From Spirochaetaceae bacterium (GTDB lineage: Bacteria > Spirochaetota > Spirochaetia > Treponematales > Breznakiellaceae), in NCBI GenBank assembly GCA_031284295.1, contig JAITAE010000003.1, positions 1 through 7,556 of the forward strand: a stretch of DNA of 7,556 bases, read 5' to 3'. The notes under the pieces were generated by a model. It saw only the letters and a list, made by a program, of their open reading frames with translations, searched no databases and had not been told where the DNA came from. Positions 1 to 7,194 of the stretch are shown here, piece by piece. The translations under genes were made by a program, and so were the position numbers. The stretch's first letter is position 1, and each line of letters opens with the position of its first letter.

Positions 1-372
1 CCCCGCCAACACCGCCAGGAGTTTGCCTAAGCAAGCCGCAGGCTTGCGGCGCAAACTCCGGAAATAACCGGCGCAGCCGGTTATTCCGCTACTCGTAAGC
101 ATGAGTACCGCTATCCCTCTATCGGCGGCCCCGCCAACACAGCCAGGAGTTTGCGGCAAGCAAGCCGCAGGCTTGCGAAGCAAACTCCCAAGCTCAACGC
201 AGAGCGTTGAGCCGAGTACCGCTACTCGTAAGCATGAGTACCGCTATCCCTCTATCGGCGGCCCCGCCAACACGGCCTGGAGTTTGCGGCAAGCAAGCCG
301 CAGGCTTGCGAAGCAAACTCCGGAAATAACCGGCGCAGCCGGTTATTCCGCTACTCGTAAGCACGAGTGCCG
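1..372. repeat. Three copies of a ~130-bp mosaic palindromic repeat
   Basis: Copies begin at 1, 129 and 262, each with CCCCGCCAACAC. Each then carries a nested hairpin: outer arms GGAGTTTGC and GCAAACTCC (18-59, 146-188, 279-321) around inner arms GCAAGCC and GGCTTGC with loop GCA (31-47, 160-176, 293-309). A second hairpin follows. In copies 1 and 3 it has arms built on TAACCGGC and GCCGGTTA with loop GCA (60-87, 322-349). In copy 2 the same slot holds an unrelated stem, GCTCAACGC and GCGTTGAGC with loop AGA (192-212). Each copy ends with one 22-bp hairpin unit (89-110, 222-243, 351-372). Copies 1 and 2 then have an 18-bp tail (111-128, 244-261), whereas copy 3 runs into the tandem array. 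Copy 1 may be cut by the window edge. ORFs crossing the region are low-complexity translations of the repeat and are not credible genes. Function is unknown; an extragenic palindromic repeat family is the likeliest class. Confidence 0.9.
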
Positions 373-510
373 CTACTCGTAAGCACGAGTACCGCTTCTC
401 GTAAACACGAGTACCGCTACTCGTAAGCACGAGTAGCGCTTCTCGTAAGCACGAGTGCCGCTACTCGTAAGCACGAGTACCGCATCTCGTAAACACGAGT
501 GCCGCTACTC
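351..510. repeat. 22-bp tandem hairpin array, 7 full copies plus a partial
   Basis: Full units start at 351, 373, 395, 417, 439, 461 and 483, and a 6-bp partial copy is at 505-510. Every full unit contains the arms CTCGT and ACGAG around a 4-nt loop, AAGC in most copies and AAAC in those at 395 and 483. The third base of the unit is A or T. From 373 onward it alternates A,T,A,T,A,T,A, which gives a 44-bp higher-order period. An A extends the stem to 6 bp against the T that follows ACGAG; a T does not. The isolated units at 89-110 and 222-243 have ATGAG in place of ACGAG, leaving a G-T pair in the stem. There are no unique spacers, so this is a minisatellite-like array and not CRISPR. Copy number probably varies between strains, as is usual for perfect tandem repeats. 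Confidence 0.93.
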
Positions 511-520
511 TCCAATTTAG

Positions 521-660
521 TGGAAGCGCTGATTAAATAGGGTGGCGGATTGGGGGGTAGGGCGCAACGTAGTGCGCCCGTAGGGGGGCGCGGCGAGAAG
601 GCGGCTGTATGCCGGACGGCATGGAAAACAGCGCCCCCCTTTTTAATAATCAGCGTTGCC
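521..660. mobile_element. MITE-like palindromic element upstream of lptD
   Basis: The left end (GGAAGCGCTGATTA, 522-535) and the reverse complement of the right end (GGCAACGCTGATTA) match at 12 of 14 positions; CGCTGATTA at 527-535 pairs exactly with 647-655. TTAG occurs at 517-520 and again at 661-664, which would fit a 4-bp target duplication. Inside, GGGGGGCGC (583-591) pairs exactly with GCGCCCCCC (631-639) and encloses a small hairpin ATGCC/GGCAT (609-622). Another hairpin, GGGCGCA/TGCGCCC, lies at 560-579. There is no transposase; the reverse-strand ORF across it runs into the tandem repeats and is not credible. The ends and the 4-bp flank recall IS5-family elements, but that is from memory of the family and not from a search. 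Non-autonomous mobile element is the best reading; a structured leader RNA is the alternative. Confidence 0.6.
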
Positions 661-750
661 TTAGCGCGCACTGTTCGGTTAAGTCAAACGACGTTGCCCT
701 GAGGACAGTAGCTAGAATCTGTAATAATTGGCGGGTACTATGTATGTGAC
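661..750 (+). promoter_or_regulatory. Leader region of the lptD-like gene
   Basis: This 90-bp gap between the MITE-like element and the first gene should carry the promoter if the gene is not read through from the repeats. TAGAAT at 713-718 and TAATAAT at 722-728 resemble a -10 box, but no convincing -35 box sits 16-18 bp upstream of either (TTGCCC at 694-699 is too close to the first). No terminator is visible. A five-codon ATG reading frame at 740-754 overlaps the GTG start, but it has no ribosome site. Confidence 0.25.
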
Positions 751-3700
751 GTGAAGGTTTATGCCCGGCCTATAAAAATGGCGTTTGTCCGTGCTGTTGT
801 ATGCAAGCCGCTCATTTTATTTACTGTTCTTCTCTTTCAGTCTGGCATTTCAGATTTCAGCCCGTTACGGCTTTTCCCGGCGCAAGGGCTCTATGCCCAG
901 GAATCTGTGGGCGGTGCTGCCGGCGCGGACGGGGATGCCGCCACTGACGAGATGGAAACGCCGCCCGGCGCGGACGAGGACCAGGAACCTCCGCTTACCG
1001 CGGAAGAGCTTGCTGCGCAACAGGAAAAGCTGGAGGCCAACCGTATCGTCGACCTTGAGATCAAAACCGCCACCCTTCTGGAGCTTGCCGAATGGTGCCG
1101 CGAGTTGAACCTGAGCGAGGGCGGAAGCCGGGAAGAGCTGTCAAACCGTCTGCGCTCCCATTTTGGTATACAGCTTCCCGATGGCGCAGCCGCGCTTGAG
1201 CAAAAAATTGTTACGATCGAGACGGCCAAAACAACAGAATACTTCACCGTTGAAACTGTTGACGAGGAGTACGCCCGCCTTTCTGGAGACGTGGTACTAA
1301 GCCTAAAGGACGGCGAATCACGGCACCGGATCAAGGCCTGGGAAATAATTTACAACAGGACGCGCAATATCCTGACGGCAACGGGCGGTGTTGAGTATGT
1401 AAAGGAAGACGGTGACAAGCGGGAAACTTTCAAAGGCGACAACATAACGATAAACCTTGATACATGGATAGGCTCGTTCATCGATACGGTATCGGAACGT
1501 TCCATAGCGGGCAGCGAGACGGCGTACCGTTTTGCCGGGCAACTTATATCGCAGACGGACGATGAAACGATGGTTCTAAAAAAGGCCCACGTAACAAACG
1601 CGAAAACGGACGAGCCGTACTGGTCACTTGACGCTGGCAAACTGTGGATACTGCCGGGGTCAGACTGGGCGCTCTTTAACGCCACCCTACGTGTCGGCGA
1701 AATTCCGGCGCTTTGGGTGCCGTTTTTCTTTTTTCCCGCCGACGAAATGATAATACATCCCGTGCTGGGCACGCGGACCAGGGAGGGGACTTTTTTTCAA
1801 ACCACAACATACATATTTGGCCGTCCGGACGCAAGCGCGATTTCACAGAATTCAATCACGCAAATTTTGGGTAGCGGAGAGGGTATGGAGCGGGTACGCG
1901 AAGGACTTTTTCTGCGAACAACAGGAAGAAAGGATCCCGGAACGGAGACAAAAAAAGTTTCCATCCTTGCGGACGCTTATACCAACCTGGGTTTCTACGT
2001 TGGTACGGAAATAAGCCTGCCGAAATTCGGCCCCATAGACAATTTTACGCTTTCGGGCGGACTCGCTTTTACCCGTACCATTTTTACATCGACGTCGGGT
2101 CTTAAATACACGCCCTACAATGTGGGCAGCGATAACGCGGAGCACTGGGATTCCGCTTATATATTCGGCGTCGAGGTTCCGTTCCGTTACAGGTTGAAAA
2201 CCGCGCCGTCATTTTCCGGCAAGTACGGTTCGATCAGTCTCAGTCTCCCCGCATATTCCGATCCGTTCATAGATCATGATGTTTTGAATCGAGCCGAAAG
2301 TATGGACTGGATGGAAATGCTAATTCAGGGTGCGGCTACCCCCGACACGCCCGATTCGAATGTTACGGGCATGGGCGCTTACGAATGGGGTTTAACGGTA
2401 AAACCGCAGTTTTCAACAAGCGCGCTTTCGCCATACATATCCAATTTGTCGATAAACAGCATTTCCAGCGTTTATCATTTTTCAGTGAGGTCTAACAATA
2501 AATCGATACCGGAAACAATTCGCTCGGCATCCCCGCAGAGGGATTTTTACTATCCTGATAAATTCACGCTATATTCCATAAGCGGCGCAATAAGCGGGAC
2601 GCCGCTGACGTGGACAAGCGTGACCTCGGTTACGGAAAAGGACAAAGAGGTTCCGGACCCGGTAAAAGGCTTCGGCACAATTCGTTCTCCCTGGGAGAAT
2701 GATCCGGCAGCCGCGGGCGGCCAGGCGGGTCCGGCTTCGGGTAACGGGCCTTTTTCATTGAATGTGCCGGCATTGAATCAAACTTTCGATATGAGCCGCA
2801 GCACCGGTTTAAAGATTTCATTGAACTACAATTTAACGCCCACAAGCGCGTCGGAATTAAATTACAGCACGAATGACTGGACTTCACCAAAAGATATAGA
2901 TTTGTCGGACATTAAATCAGTTTTAACGCGTATCAGCGTAAACGGAAACACCAACATAAATATATCTGACCCAAACAATAATCTGTTTTCACTGTCGGGC
3001 GGAATCACGGGAAGGGCGCAGTGGCAGGATCATCCATACAGAAATCTGGAAACCACGGATTACGACACGCAGAAGAAAATTGACGATGAAAAATACGGCG
3101 ATTATCAGAATACAAGCTGGTCAACATCATGGGTGCATAGTACGACGTTAAACCCGTTTTACTGGGCATCGGCATGGAAAAATACAAACGTCAAGTATTC
3201 GCTGGAAGGAAAGCTGGCGGAATCAAAACTTGTCAGCGCTAACGGCAGCGACCCTGAATGGGATGTCGTTTACGGCGGATGGGATAAAGAAAAAATCAGC
3301 CGGCACAACCTTGCAATGAATGTGGGTGTTTCAATATTGGATAAAACGCAGAGCTTGCAGCTAAGTACGGATTTACCGCCGCTTACTTCAAAGCTTGGCA
3401 TGAACAGTACGGTAAACGCGTGGATTTCCACAACAAATATCAGGACAGACATAAATGAACCTTTTTCGGATCATCCGCAGTATTTGCCTGTATACTTTAC
3501 CGAAACATTGACATTTAAAACAGGATATAAACTCGATCAGGTTATAACTTACAGCCCGGAATATTCAGATTTGACAACTTATAACGCTACGCTGACGCTT
3601 GGTAAATTTTCCACAGTCTATGCGTCGTCACGTGTAAAAAAACGTGTACTGGTTGAGGATGCGGGCGGCAACGTAACCGGCTGGAATACGGATCAAAACA

Positions 3701-4281
3701 GTGAGGAAAAATTACGTCCTGTATCGCTTAACTTTTCATTTAACCCGTCATTCAAAAAAGAGAATTTGTTAAGCAAATTACTTTCTTTTTCGCTGGACCC
3801 AAGCATAAGGCTTGGACTTAACCTGCTGAGCTATACCGAGTCGTACCTTGAATTTTCAGTCAACCTTACCTTGAATATTACAAAATTCCTGTCGCTTTCA
3901 ATGGGAACGAATTCAAAAAACACACAAATGTACTGGTATTTGAAGGATCTTCCGTTATTTAGTGAGTATTCGTCAGATATACCGCAGTCCGCGTCGATAA
4001 ACGATAATTTTTTTGAAGACTTAATCAATTCATTCAGGTTTGACAACGAAGAATTGCGAAGGAATTCAGGCTTCAAATTAAAGTCATTCAATTTTTCAAC
4101 AACACACCATTTGGGTGACTGGGACGCTAAGCTTACGGTCTCAATGTCGCCCTGGCGTCCGACAGGCCAGAACTATCAATTCGATACGCAGGTGTCTTTT
4201 GTGATTCAATGGCTGCCAATTTCCGAATTAAAAACTGAGGTTGCCTACGACGGCAAGAACGATATATTCTTGAGTAAATGA
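751..4281 (+). CDS. lptD: LptD-like outer-membrane assembly protein with a SAP-like N-terminal motif
   Basis: This is an outer-membrane beta-barrel of the LptD/OstA family, which moves lipopolysaccharide to the cell surface; the substrate in a spirochaete is uncertain. Residues 17-49 look like a signal peptide (hydrophobic PLILFTVLLF, possible cleavage after GLYA). Residues 51-90 are an acidic, Ala/Gly/Pro-rich linker. Residues about 104-140 resemble a SAP helix-loop-helix motif (LLELAEWCRELNLS, then GGSREELSNRLRSHF). Residues about 160-290 form the OstA-like periplasmic domain. The segment WSLDAGKLWI through VGEIPALWVPFFFFP (about 291-329) matches the junction into the LptD barrel. The rest is Tyr/Ser/Asn-rich alternating beta sequence. 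At 1176 residues it is much longer than E. coli LptD (about 780). The only cysteine after the signal peptide is C116, so the disulfides of E. coli LptD cannot form. Neither the GTG at 751 nor the alternative ATG at 778 has a ribosome site, so the start is unsure. The stop overlaps the next gene. Confidence 0.85.
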   Translation: MKVYARPIKMAFVRAVVCKPLILFTVLLFQSGISDFSPLRLFPAQGLYAQESVGGAAGADGDAATDEMETPPGADEDQEPPLTAEELAAQQEKLEANRIVDLEIKTATLLELAEWCRELNLSEGGSREELSNRLRSHFGIQLPDGAAALEQKIVTIETAKTTEYFTVETVDEEYARLSGDVVLSLKDGESRHRIKAWEIIYNRTRNILTATGGVEYVKEDGDKRETFKGDNITINLDTWIGSFIDTVSERSIAGSETAYRFAGQLISQTDDETMVLKKAHVTNAKTDEPYWSLDAGKLWILPGSDWALFNATLRVGEIPALWVPFFFFPADEMIIHPVLGTRTREGTFFQTTTYIFGRPDASAISQNSITQILGSGEGMERVREGLFLRTTGRKDPGTETKKVSILADAYTNLGFYVGTEISLPKFGPIDNFTLSGGLAFTRTIFTSTSGLKYTPYNVGSDNAEHWDSAYIFGVEVPFRYRLKTAPSFSGKYGSISLSLPAYSDPFIDHDVLNRAESMDWMEMLIQGAATPDTPDSNVTGMGAYEWGLTVKPQFSTSALSPYISNLSINSISSVYHFSVRSNNKSIPETIRSASPQRDFYYPDKFTLYSISGAISGTPLTWTSVTSVTEKDKEVPDPVKGFGTIRSPWENDPAAAGGQAGPASGNGPFSLNVPALNQTFDMSRSTGLKISLNYNLTPTSASELNYSTNDWTSPKDIDLSDIKSVLTRISVNGNTNINISDPNNNLFSLSGGITGRAQWQDHPYRNLETTDYDTQKKIDDEKYGDYQNTSWSTSWVHSTTLNPFYWASAWKNTNVKYSLEGKLAESKLVSANGSDPEWDVVYGGWDKEKISRHNLAMNVGVSILDKTQSLQLSTDLPPLTSKLGMNSTVNAWISTTNIRTDINEPFSDHPQYLPVYFTETLTFKTGYKLDQVITYSPEYSDLTTYNATLTLGKFSTVYASSRVKKRVLVEDAGGNVTGWNTDQNSEEKLRPVSLNFSFNPSFKKENLLSKLLSFSLDPSIRLGLNLLSYTESYLEFSVNLTLNITKFLSLSMGTNSKNTQMYWYLKDLPLFSEYSSDIPQSASINDNFFEDLINSFRFDNEELRRNSGFKLKSFNFSTTHHLGDWDAKLTVSMSPWRPTGQNYQFDTQVSFVIQWLPISELKTEVAYDGKNDIFLSK

Positions 4282-5489
4282 TGCGAGCCGCAAAACTCCC
4301 CAAACCGCGTTCCATGGGAATTTTTACGATCTGCATTGCCGCGCTTGGTTTTGCGGCGGGCATTGTGCGCAAAGAACCTGTCTTAATTCTTGCCGGGGCG
4401 GTATTCACGCTCTGCCTTGCGTACTGTTTTTTGTCGGTTTTTCTGACAGCCCTGTTCCACAAAAAAAAGGCGGCCGCGCTGTCCGCGCGCATAATCCCTG
4501 AAAAAACGGTCGCCGGTAAAAACGGAACGCTACGGCTTTCACGGCAGATTCACTTTTTTCAAATGCCTGCGGTGCTGATACGCTACAGGCTGGAACTTGC
4601 CACAAAAGACGGTAAAAAAATCGAATATGTTTTTGACGGCGGCTTTTTCAAAAAAGCCGCCGCGGATTTTCCGGCGCCACGGCGCGGCGCTTACTACGGC
4701 GAGTATGATAGCCTTGTCATACAGGATATATTTGGTTTCTTTCTTTATGCGTTGGCTTTGCCTCAGGACAGGGCCGAACGCCTCCTCGTGCTGCCAATTC
4801 CGTCAGAAACGCGGCTCGCGGTAAGACACCTCGCAAGCGGCGCGGAAAGACGGAACGAAACCGAGATGCGCAAGACGGACGACCTTACGGAACAGAGGCC
4901 TTATATTCCAGGCGACGACCCGCGCCGCATAAACTGGAAGCTCTACTCCCACGCGGGGGAACTGTTTGTAAGGCAGGAAGAGCATGAGCCGCCGCCGCAT
5001 TCACAGTTTATACTGCTTGTCGATACTGACACCGACAGCTCACTTTATTCGGCGGAGGAAGGCGCCTCCCTGGTAGACTCACTCTGTTCAACGGCCCTGG
5101 CTCTTCTGCTGGAAAAGGCGGCTTCCGGCATCGAGGCCCTGTTTGGCTTTACAGGCGGCAGCCTTAAAAGCGGCCCGCCGGCGGAACTTCCCGAGCTGCT
5201 TGCCTACCCGTACCGCACCGCGCCGGGCTACGGCCTTAAACTGCCGCCACTCTCCACGCTTGCGGGTCCGCGCAGTGTGGTGGTAATGGCCCTGGCCCGT
5301 AGCGCCGCAATGCCGGACTCAAGCCTGCATGACTTTATTTCAAAAGGGCGGGCTGCGCAGACCGTACAGATTTTGTTTTTTTACCGCAACGAAAACCAGA
5401 AAAACCACGCGGAAGCTTCCGCGATACTTTTGGGCCGTATGTCCGGCGTTGAAGCCCGCGCCGAGCCGGCGACGCAAATTGATTTGTAA
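4278..5489 (+). CDS. DUF58 family membrane protein (MoxR-associated type)
   Basis: The family hallmark is clear: RPYIPGDDPRRINWK followed by HAGELFVRQEEHE (residues 207-237). Upstream are two hydrophobic segments, about 14-30 and 35-60, then a beta-rich region with the DIFGFF motif (150-155) that takes the place of the usual DPFGLF. After the hallmark, FILLVDTDTDSS (244-255) starts a vWA-like fold, but its first metal site reads D-x-D-x-D where DxSxS would be canonical. DUF58 proteins are usually encoded beside MoxR AAA+ ATPases and are linked to envelope or protein-complex maturation; no MoxR gene is in this window. The start ATG overlaps the lptD stop (ATGA), and a second ATG follows at 4281. 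No strong ribosome site precedes it, which suggests translational coupling to lptD. The length of 403 aa is normal for the family. The family call is firm, the role is inferred. Confidence 0.88.
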   Translation: MMRAAKLPKPRSMGIFTICIAALGFAAGIVRKEPVLILAGAVFTLCLAYCFLSVFLTALFHKKKAAALSARIIPEKTVAGKNGTLRLSRQIHFFQMPAVLIRYRLELATKDGKKIEYVFDGGFFKKAAADFPAPRRGAYYGEYDSLVIQDIFGFFLYALALPQDRAERLLVLPIPSETRLAVRHLASGAERRNETEMRKTDDLTEQRPYIPGDDPRRINWKLYSHAGELFVRQEEHEPPPHSQFILLVDTDTDSSLYSAEEGASLVDSLCSTALALLLEKAASGIEALFGFTGGSLKSGPPAELPELLAYPYRTAPGYGLKLPPLSTLAGPRSVVVMALARSAAMPDSSLHDFISKGRAAQTVQILFFYRNENQKNHAEASAILLGRMSGVEARAEPATQIDL

Positions 5490-5503
5490 CTTTTCATGTG
5501 GTA

Positions 5504-5532
5504 TTTTCATTTAACATAAAAAATGGTATGCT
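5504..5532 (+). promoter_or_regulatory. Candidate promoter for htrA
   Basis: TTTTCA (5504-5509) and TATGCT (5527-5532) are separated by 17 bp, each matching the sigma-70 consensus at four of six bases. Transcription from here would pass through the hairpin at 5558-5582 before reaching htrA. TATACT at 5596-5601 is a better -10 box, but it lacks a -35 and would start the RNA almost at the ribosome site. Neither is convincing on its own. Confidence 0.25.
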
Positions 5533-5557
5533 TACGTTGGTAAGATTACTGTTCACT

Positions 5558-5583
5558 AATGGCTTTTAAAACCGCCATTTTTA
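5558..5583 (+). terminator. Terminator-like hairpin after the DUF58 gene
   Basis: The arms AATGGC (5558-5563) and GCCATT (5574-5579) enclose a 10-nt A/T-rich loop and run into TTTTT (5578-5582). It sits about 70 bp past the DUF58 stop and 44 bp before the htrA start, which is right for an intrinsic terminator of the lptD-DUF58 unit. The stem is only 6 bp, so it may be leaky. If the htrA promoter lies upstream of it, it would act as part of the htrA leader instead. Confidence 0.45.
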
Positions 5584-5609
5584 ACTTTAAAAACTTATAC
5601 TTATCCTAA

Positions 5610-5616
5610 AAAGGAG
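5610..5616 (+). promoter_or_regulatory. Ribosome binding site of htrA, decides the start
   Basis: AAAGGAG ends 10 nt before the ATG at 5627. An in-frame TTG at 5618 lies only one base after this site and cannot use it, so the ATG at 5627 is the better start. Confidence 0.8.
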
Positions 5617-5626
5617 TTTGTATTTT

Positions 5627-7138
5627 ATGAATTTACTGAATAAACTTTCGTCAAAAAACTTTTTCGTATTTAATTTGGTTCTGCTGGGCGCGATTTTTGG
5701 ATTTTCGTTCGCGTTTTTGTCGTTTACCTGCACGAGTCCGCAGTCAAAGTCAACGGTGAAAGCCCAGGAAAACGTGGTAACGATCCCGGCCAACGCGCTT
5801 GAGGTGGCGGAAAGTATACAAACTGTGTTCCGCGCGGTAGCGGACAAGATAGTTCCGTCCGTTGTGGAACTTAAAACCGTTTCCGTACGCAAGCAAGAGA
5901 CGCCCAGCTTTCCGGGCATCCCGTTTGAATTTTTCTTTGGGCCGCAGCAGCCCGGCAACGACGGACGTGAATTCCGTTCGCAGGGGCTCGGTTCGGGCAT
6001 AATAGTCAGGAAGGAAAATAATACTTATTTTGTTTTGACAAATAACCACGTCGTTACCGACAGCAACGGGAAACCGGTTGATGAGATACGGATAGCGACC
6101 GGAGATAGCAGAGATTATCCGGCGGAACTCGTGGCCCGCGAGCAGCGCCGCGATCTTGCTATGGTAAAGTTCACCACGCAGGATAATTATCCGCTTGCTG
6201 TACTCGGCGATTCCGACCTTGTTGATGTGGGTGACTGGGCTATAGCGGTGGGCAATCCGCTCGGTTTCGAATCGTCCGTGACCATGGGTATAGTAAGCGC
6301 CGTAGGACGTACCGGTGGACCGGGGGATAATATCAACGACTTCATCCAGACGGACGCATCGATCAATCAGGGTAATTCGGGCGGCGCTCTGGTAAACATA
6401 CGCGGTGAGGTTATTGGCATCAATATGTGGATAGCGAGCAGCACGGGCGGCGGTTCAATGGGTCTGGGTTTTGCCATACCGATCAATAACGCGAAGTCCA
6501 TTATTGATGAATTCATAACGAAAGGCGAGGTAAGGGACGGCTGGCTTGGCGTATCACTGCTGGATGTTGACAGCGAAACATCCCGCGATATGGGTATAGA
6601 GGGCAGGCAGGGCGCGTTCGCCTCCGGTGTATTTCTCGATTCGCCGGCAGCGAAGGCCGGCATACAGCCCGGTGATTTTATAACGGCGGTTGACAAAAAG
6701 GAAGTACGCAGTTCTCGCCAGTTGACCCGCATCGTTGCCGATCTAAAGGCGGGCCAACGGCATATCTTTACCGTGCTTCGCGAGGACAAAAGTCTGGATT
6801 TAACGGTTACCATTGCCATCCGTAACAACGATGTGGCGGCGGAAAACGGTAAACTCTGGCCGGGCCTCTTTGTGGCGCCTGTAAGTGACAAGGTCAAGAA
6901 GGATTTGCAACTGGGTGATAATGTGAAAAAGGGCCTTGTCGTAATGCAGATCATCGACAAGGCTCCCGCCGCCATTATCGGTATACAGATCAAGGATATC
7001 ATCACGGCGGTGAACGGTGAACCGGTGAGCGATCTGAACGCCTTCTACCGTGTTCTCCGCGAAAAAGCCGGCAAGGAGCTTTGGTTTGATGTGTTACGGG
7101 GCGACACGAAACTGGAAACCATGAAGTACAAACACTAA
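5627..7138 (+). CDS. htrA: HtrA/DegP-family periplasmic serine protease with two PDZ domains
   Basis: This is a trypsin-like ATP-independent protease/chaperone that degrades or refolds misfolded envelope proteins. Residues 11-34 form a hydrophobic signal sequence or membrane anchor; the Cys that follows (C35, in FTC) has no good lipobox. The protease domain covers about 60-295 with the full triad: His141 (TNNHVV), Asp176 (RRDLAMV) and Ser251 (QGNSGGA). The Phe/Pro-rich stretch at 93-108 corresponds to the regulatory LA-loop region. PDZ1 begins at GWLGVS (305) and ends near 398; PDZ2 spans about 411-500 (GLVVMQII, AVNGEPV). The 503-aa length is normal for a two-PDZ DegP-type protein. A strong ribosome site sits 10 nt upstream, and the terminator-like hairpin before it suggests its own transcription unit. 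The active site is intact, so it is expected to be proteolytic. Which HtrA paralogue it is cannot be told from this window. Confidence 0.96.
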   Translation: MNLLNKLSSKNFFVFNLVLLGAIFGFSFAFLSFTCTSPQSKSTVKAQENVVTIPANALEVAESIQTVFRAVADKIVPSVVELKTVSVRKQETPSFPGIPFEFFFGPQQPGNDGREFRSQGLGSGIIVRKENNTYFVLTNNHVVTDSNGKPVDEIRIATGDSRDYPAELVAREQRRDLAMVKFTTQDNYPLAVLGDSDLVDVGDWAIAVGNPLGFESSVTMGIVSAVGRTGGPGDNINDFIQTDASINQGNSGGALVNIRGEVIGINMWIASSTGGGSMGLGFAIPINNAKSIIDEFITKGEVRDGWLGVSLLDVDSETSRDMGIEGRQGAFASGVFLDSPAAKAGIQPGDFITAVDKKEVRSSRQLTRIVADLKAGQRHIFTVLREDKSLDLTVTIAIRNNDVAAENGKLWPGLFVAPVSDKVKKDLQLGDNVKKGLVVMQIIDKAPAAIIGIQIKDIITAVNGEPVSDLNAFYRVLREKAGKELWFDVLRGDTKLETMKYKH

Positions 7139-7194
7139 GGGGTCTCGGGTGGAACTATTATCCCGGCACGATTAACCTTGTGGTTTTGGATTTG
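7139..7194. other. Intergenic gap after htrA, no clear terminator
   Basis: Only weak pairings are visible: CGGG (7146-7149) with CCCG (7162-7165), and AACC (7174-7177) with GGTT (7182-7185) followed by TT. Neither has a stem longer than 4 bp. No reading frame of note occurs. Confidence 0.5.

Noticed and set aside
351..510. CRISPR array
   Set aside because: The 22-bp units abut directly with no unique spacers, and no cas gene is present.
101..671. Open reading frames on both strands over the 5' repeats and the MITE-like element
   Set aside because: Their translations simply repeat the palindromic DNA, none has a ribosome site, and they overlap each other on opposite strands.
740..754. Five-codon upstream reading frame before lptD
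   Set aside because: It has no ribosome site and is too short to judge; overlap with the GTG start is likely chance.
5558..5616. RNA thermometer in the htrA leader
   Set aside because: Only short U-A pairing could cover the ribosome site, and no stable stem enclosing it is visible.
5618..5626. TTG start for htrA three codons upstream
   Set aside because: It lies one base after the ribosome site; the ATG at 5627 has the proper spacing.
5647..5731. HtrA as a lipoprotein through the Cys at residue 35
   Set aside because: The residues before the Cys (S-F-T) do not make a lipobox; a signal anchor or ordinary signal peptide fits better.
7146..7188. Terminator after htrA
   Set aside because: The possible stems are only 4 bp and the T-run is short; transcription may end further on in the palindromic segment.
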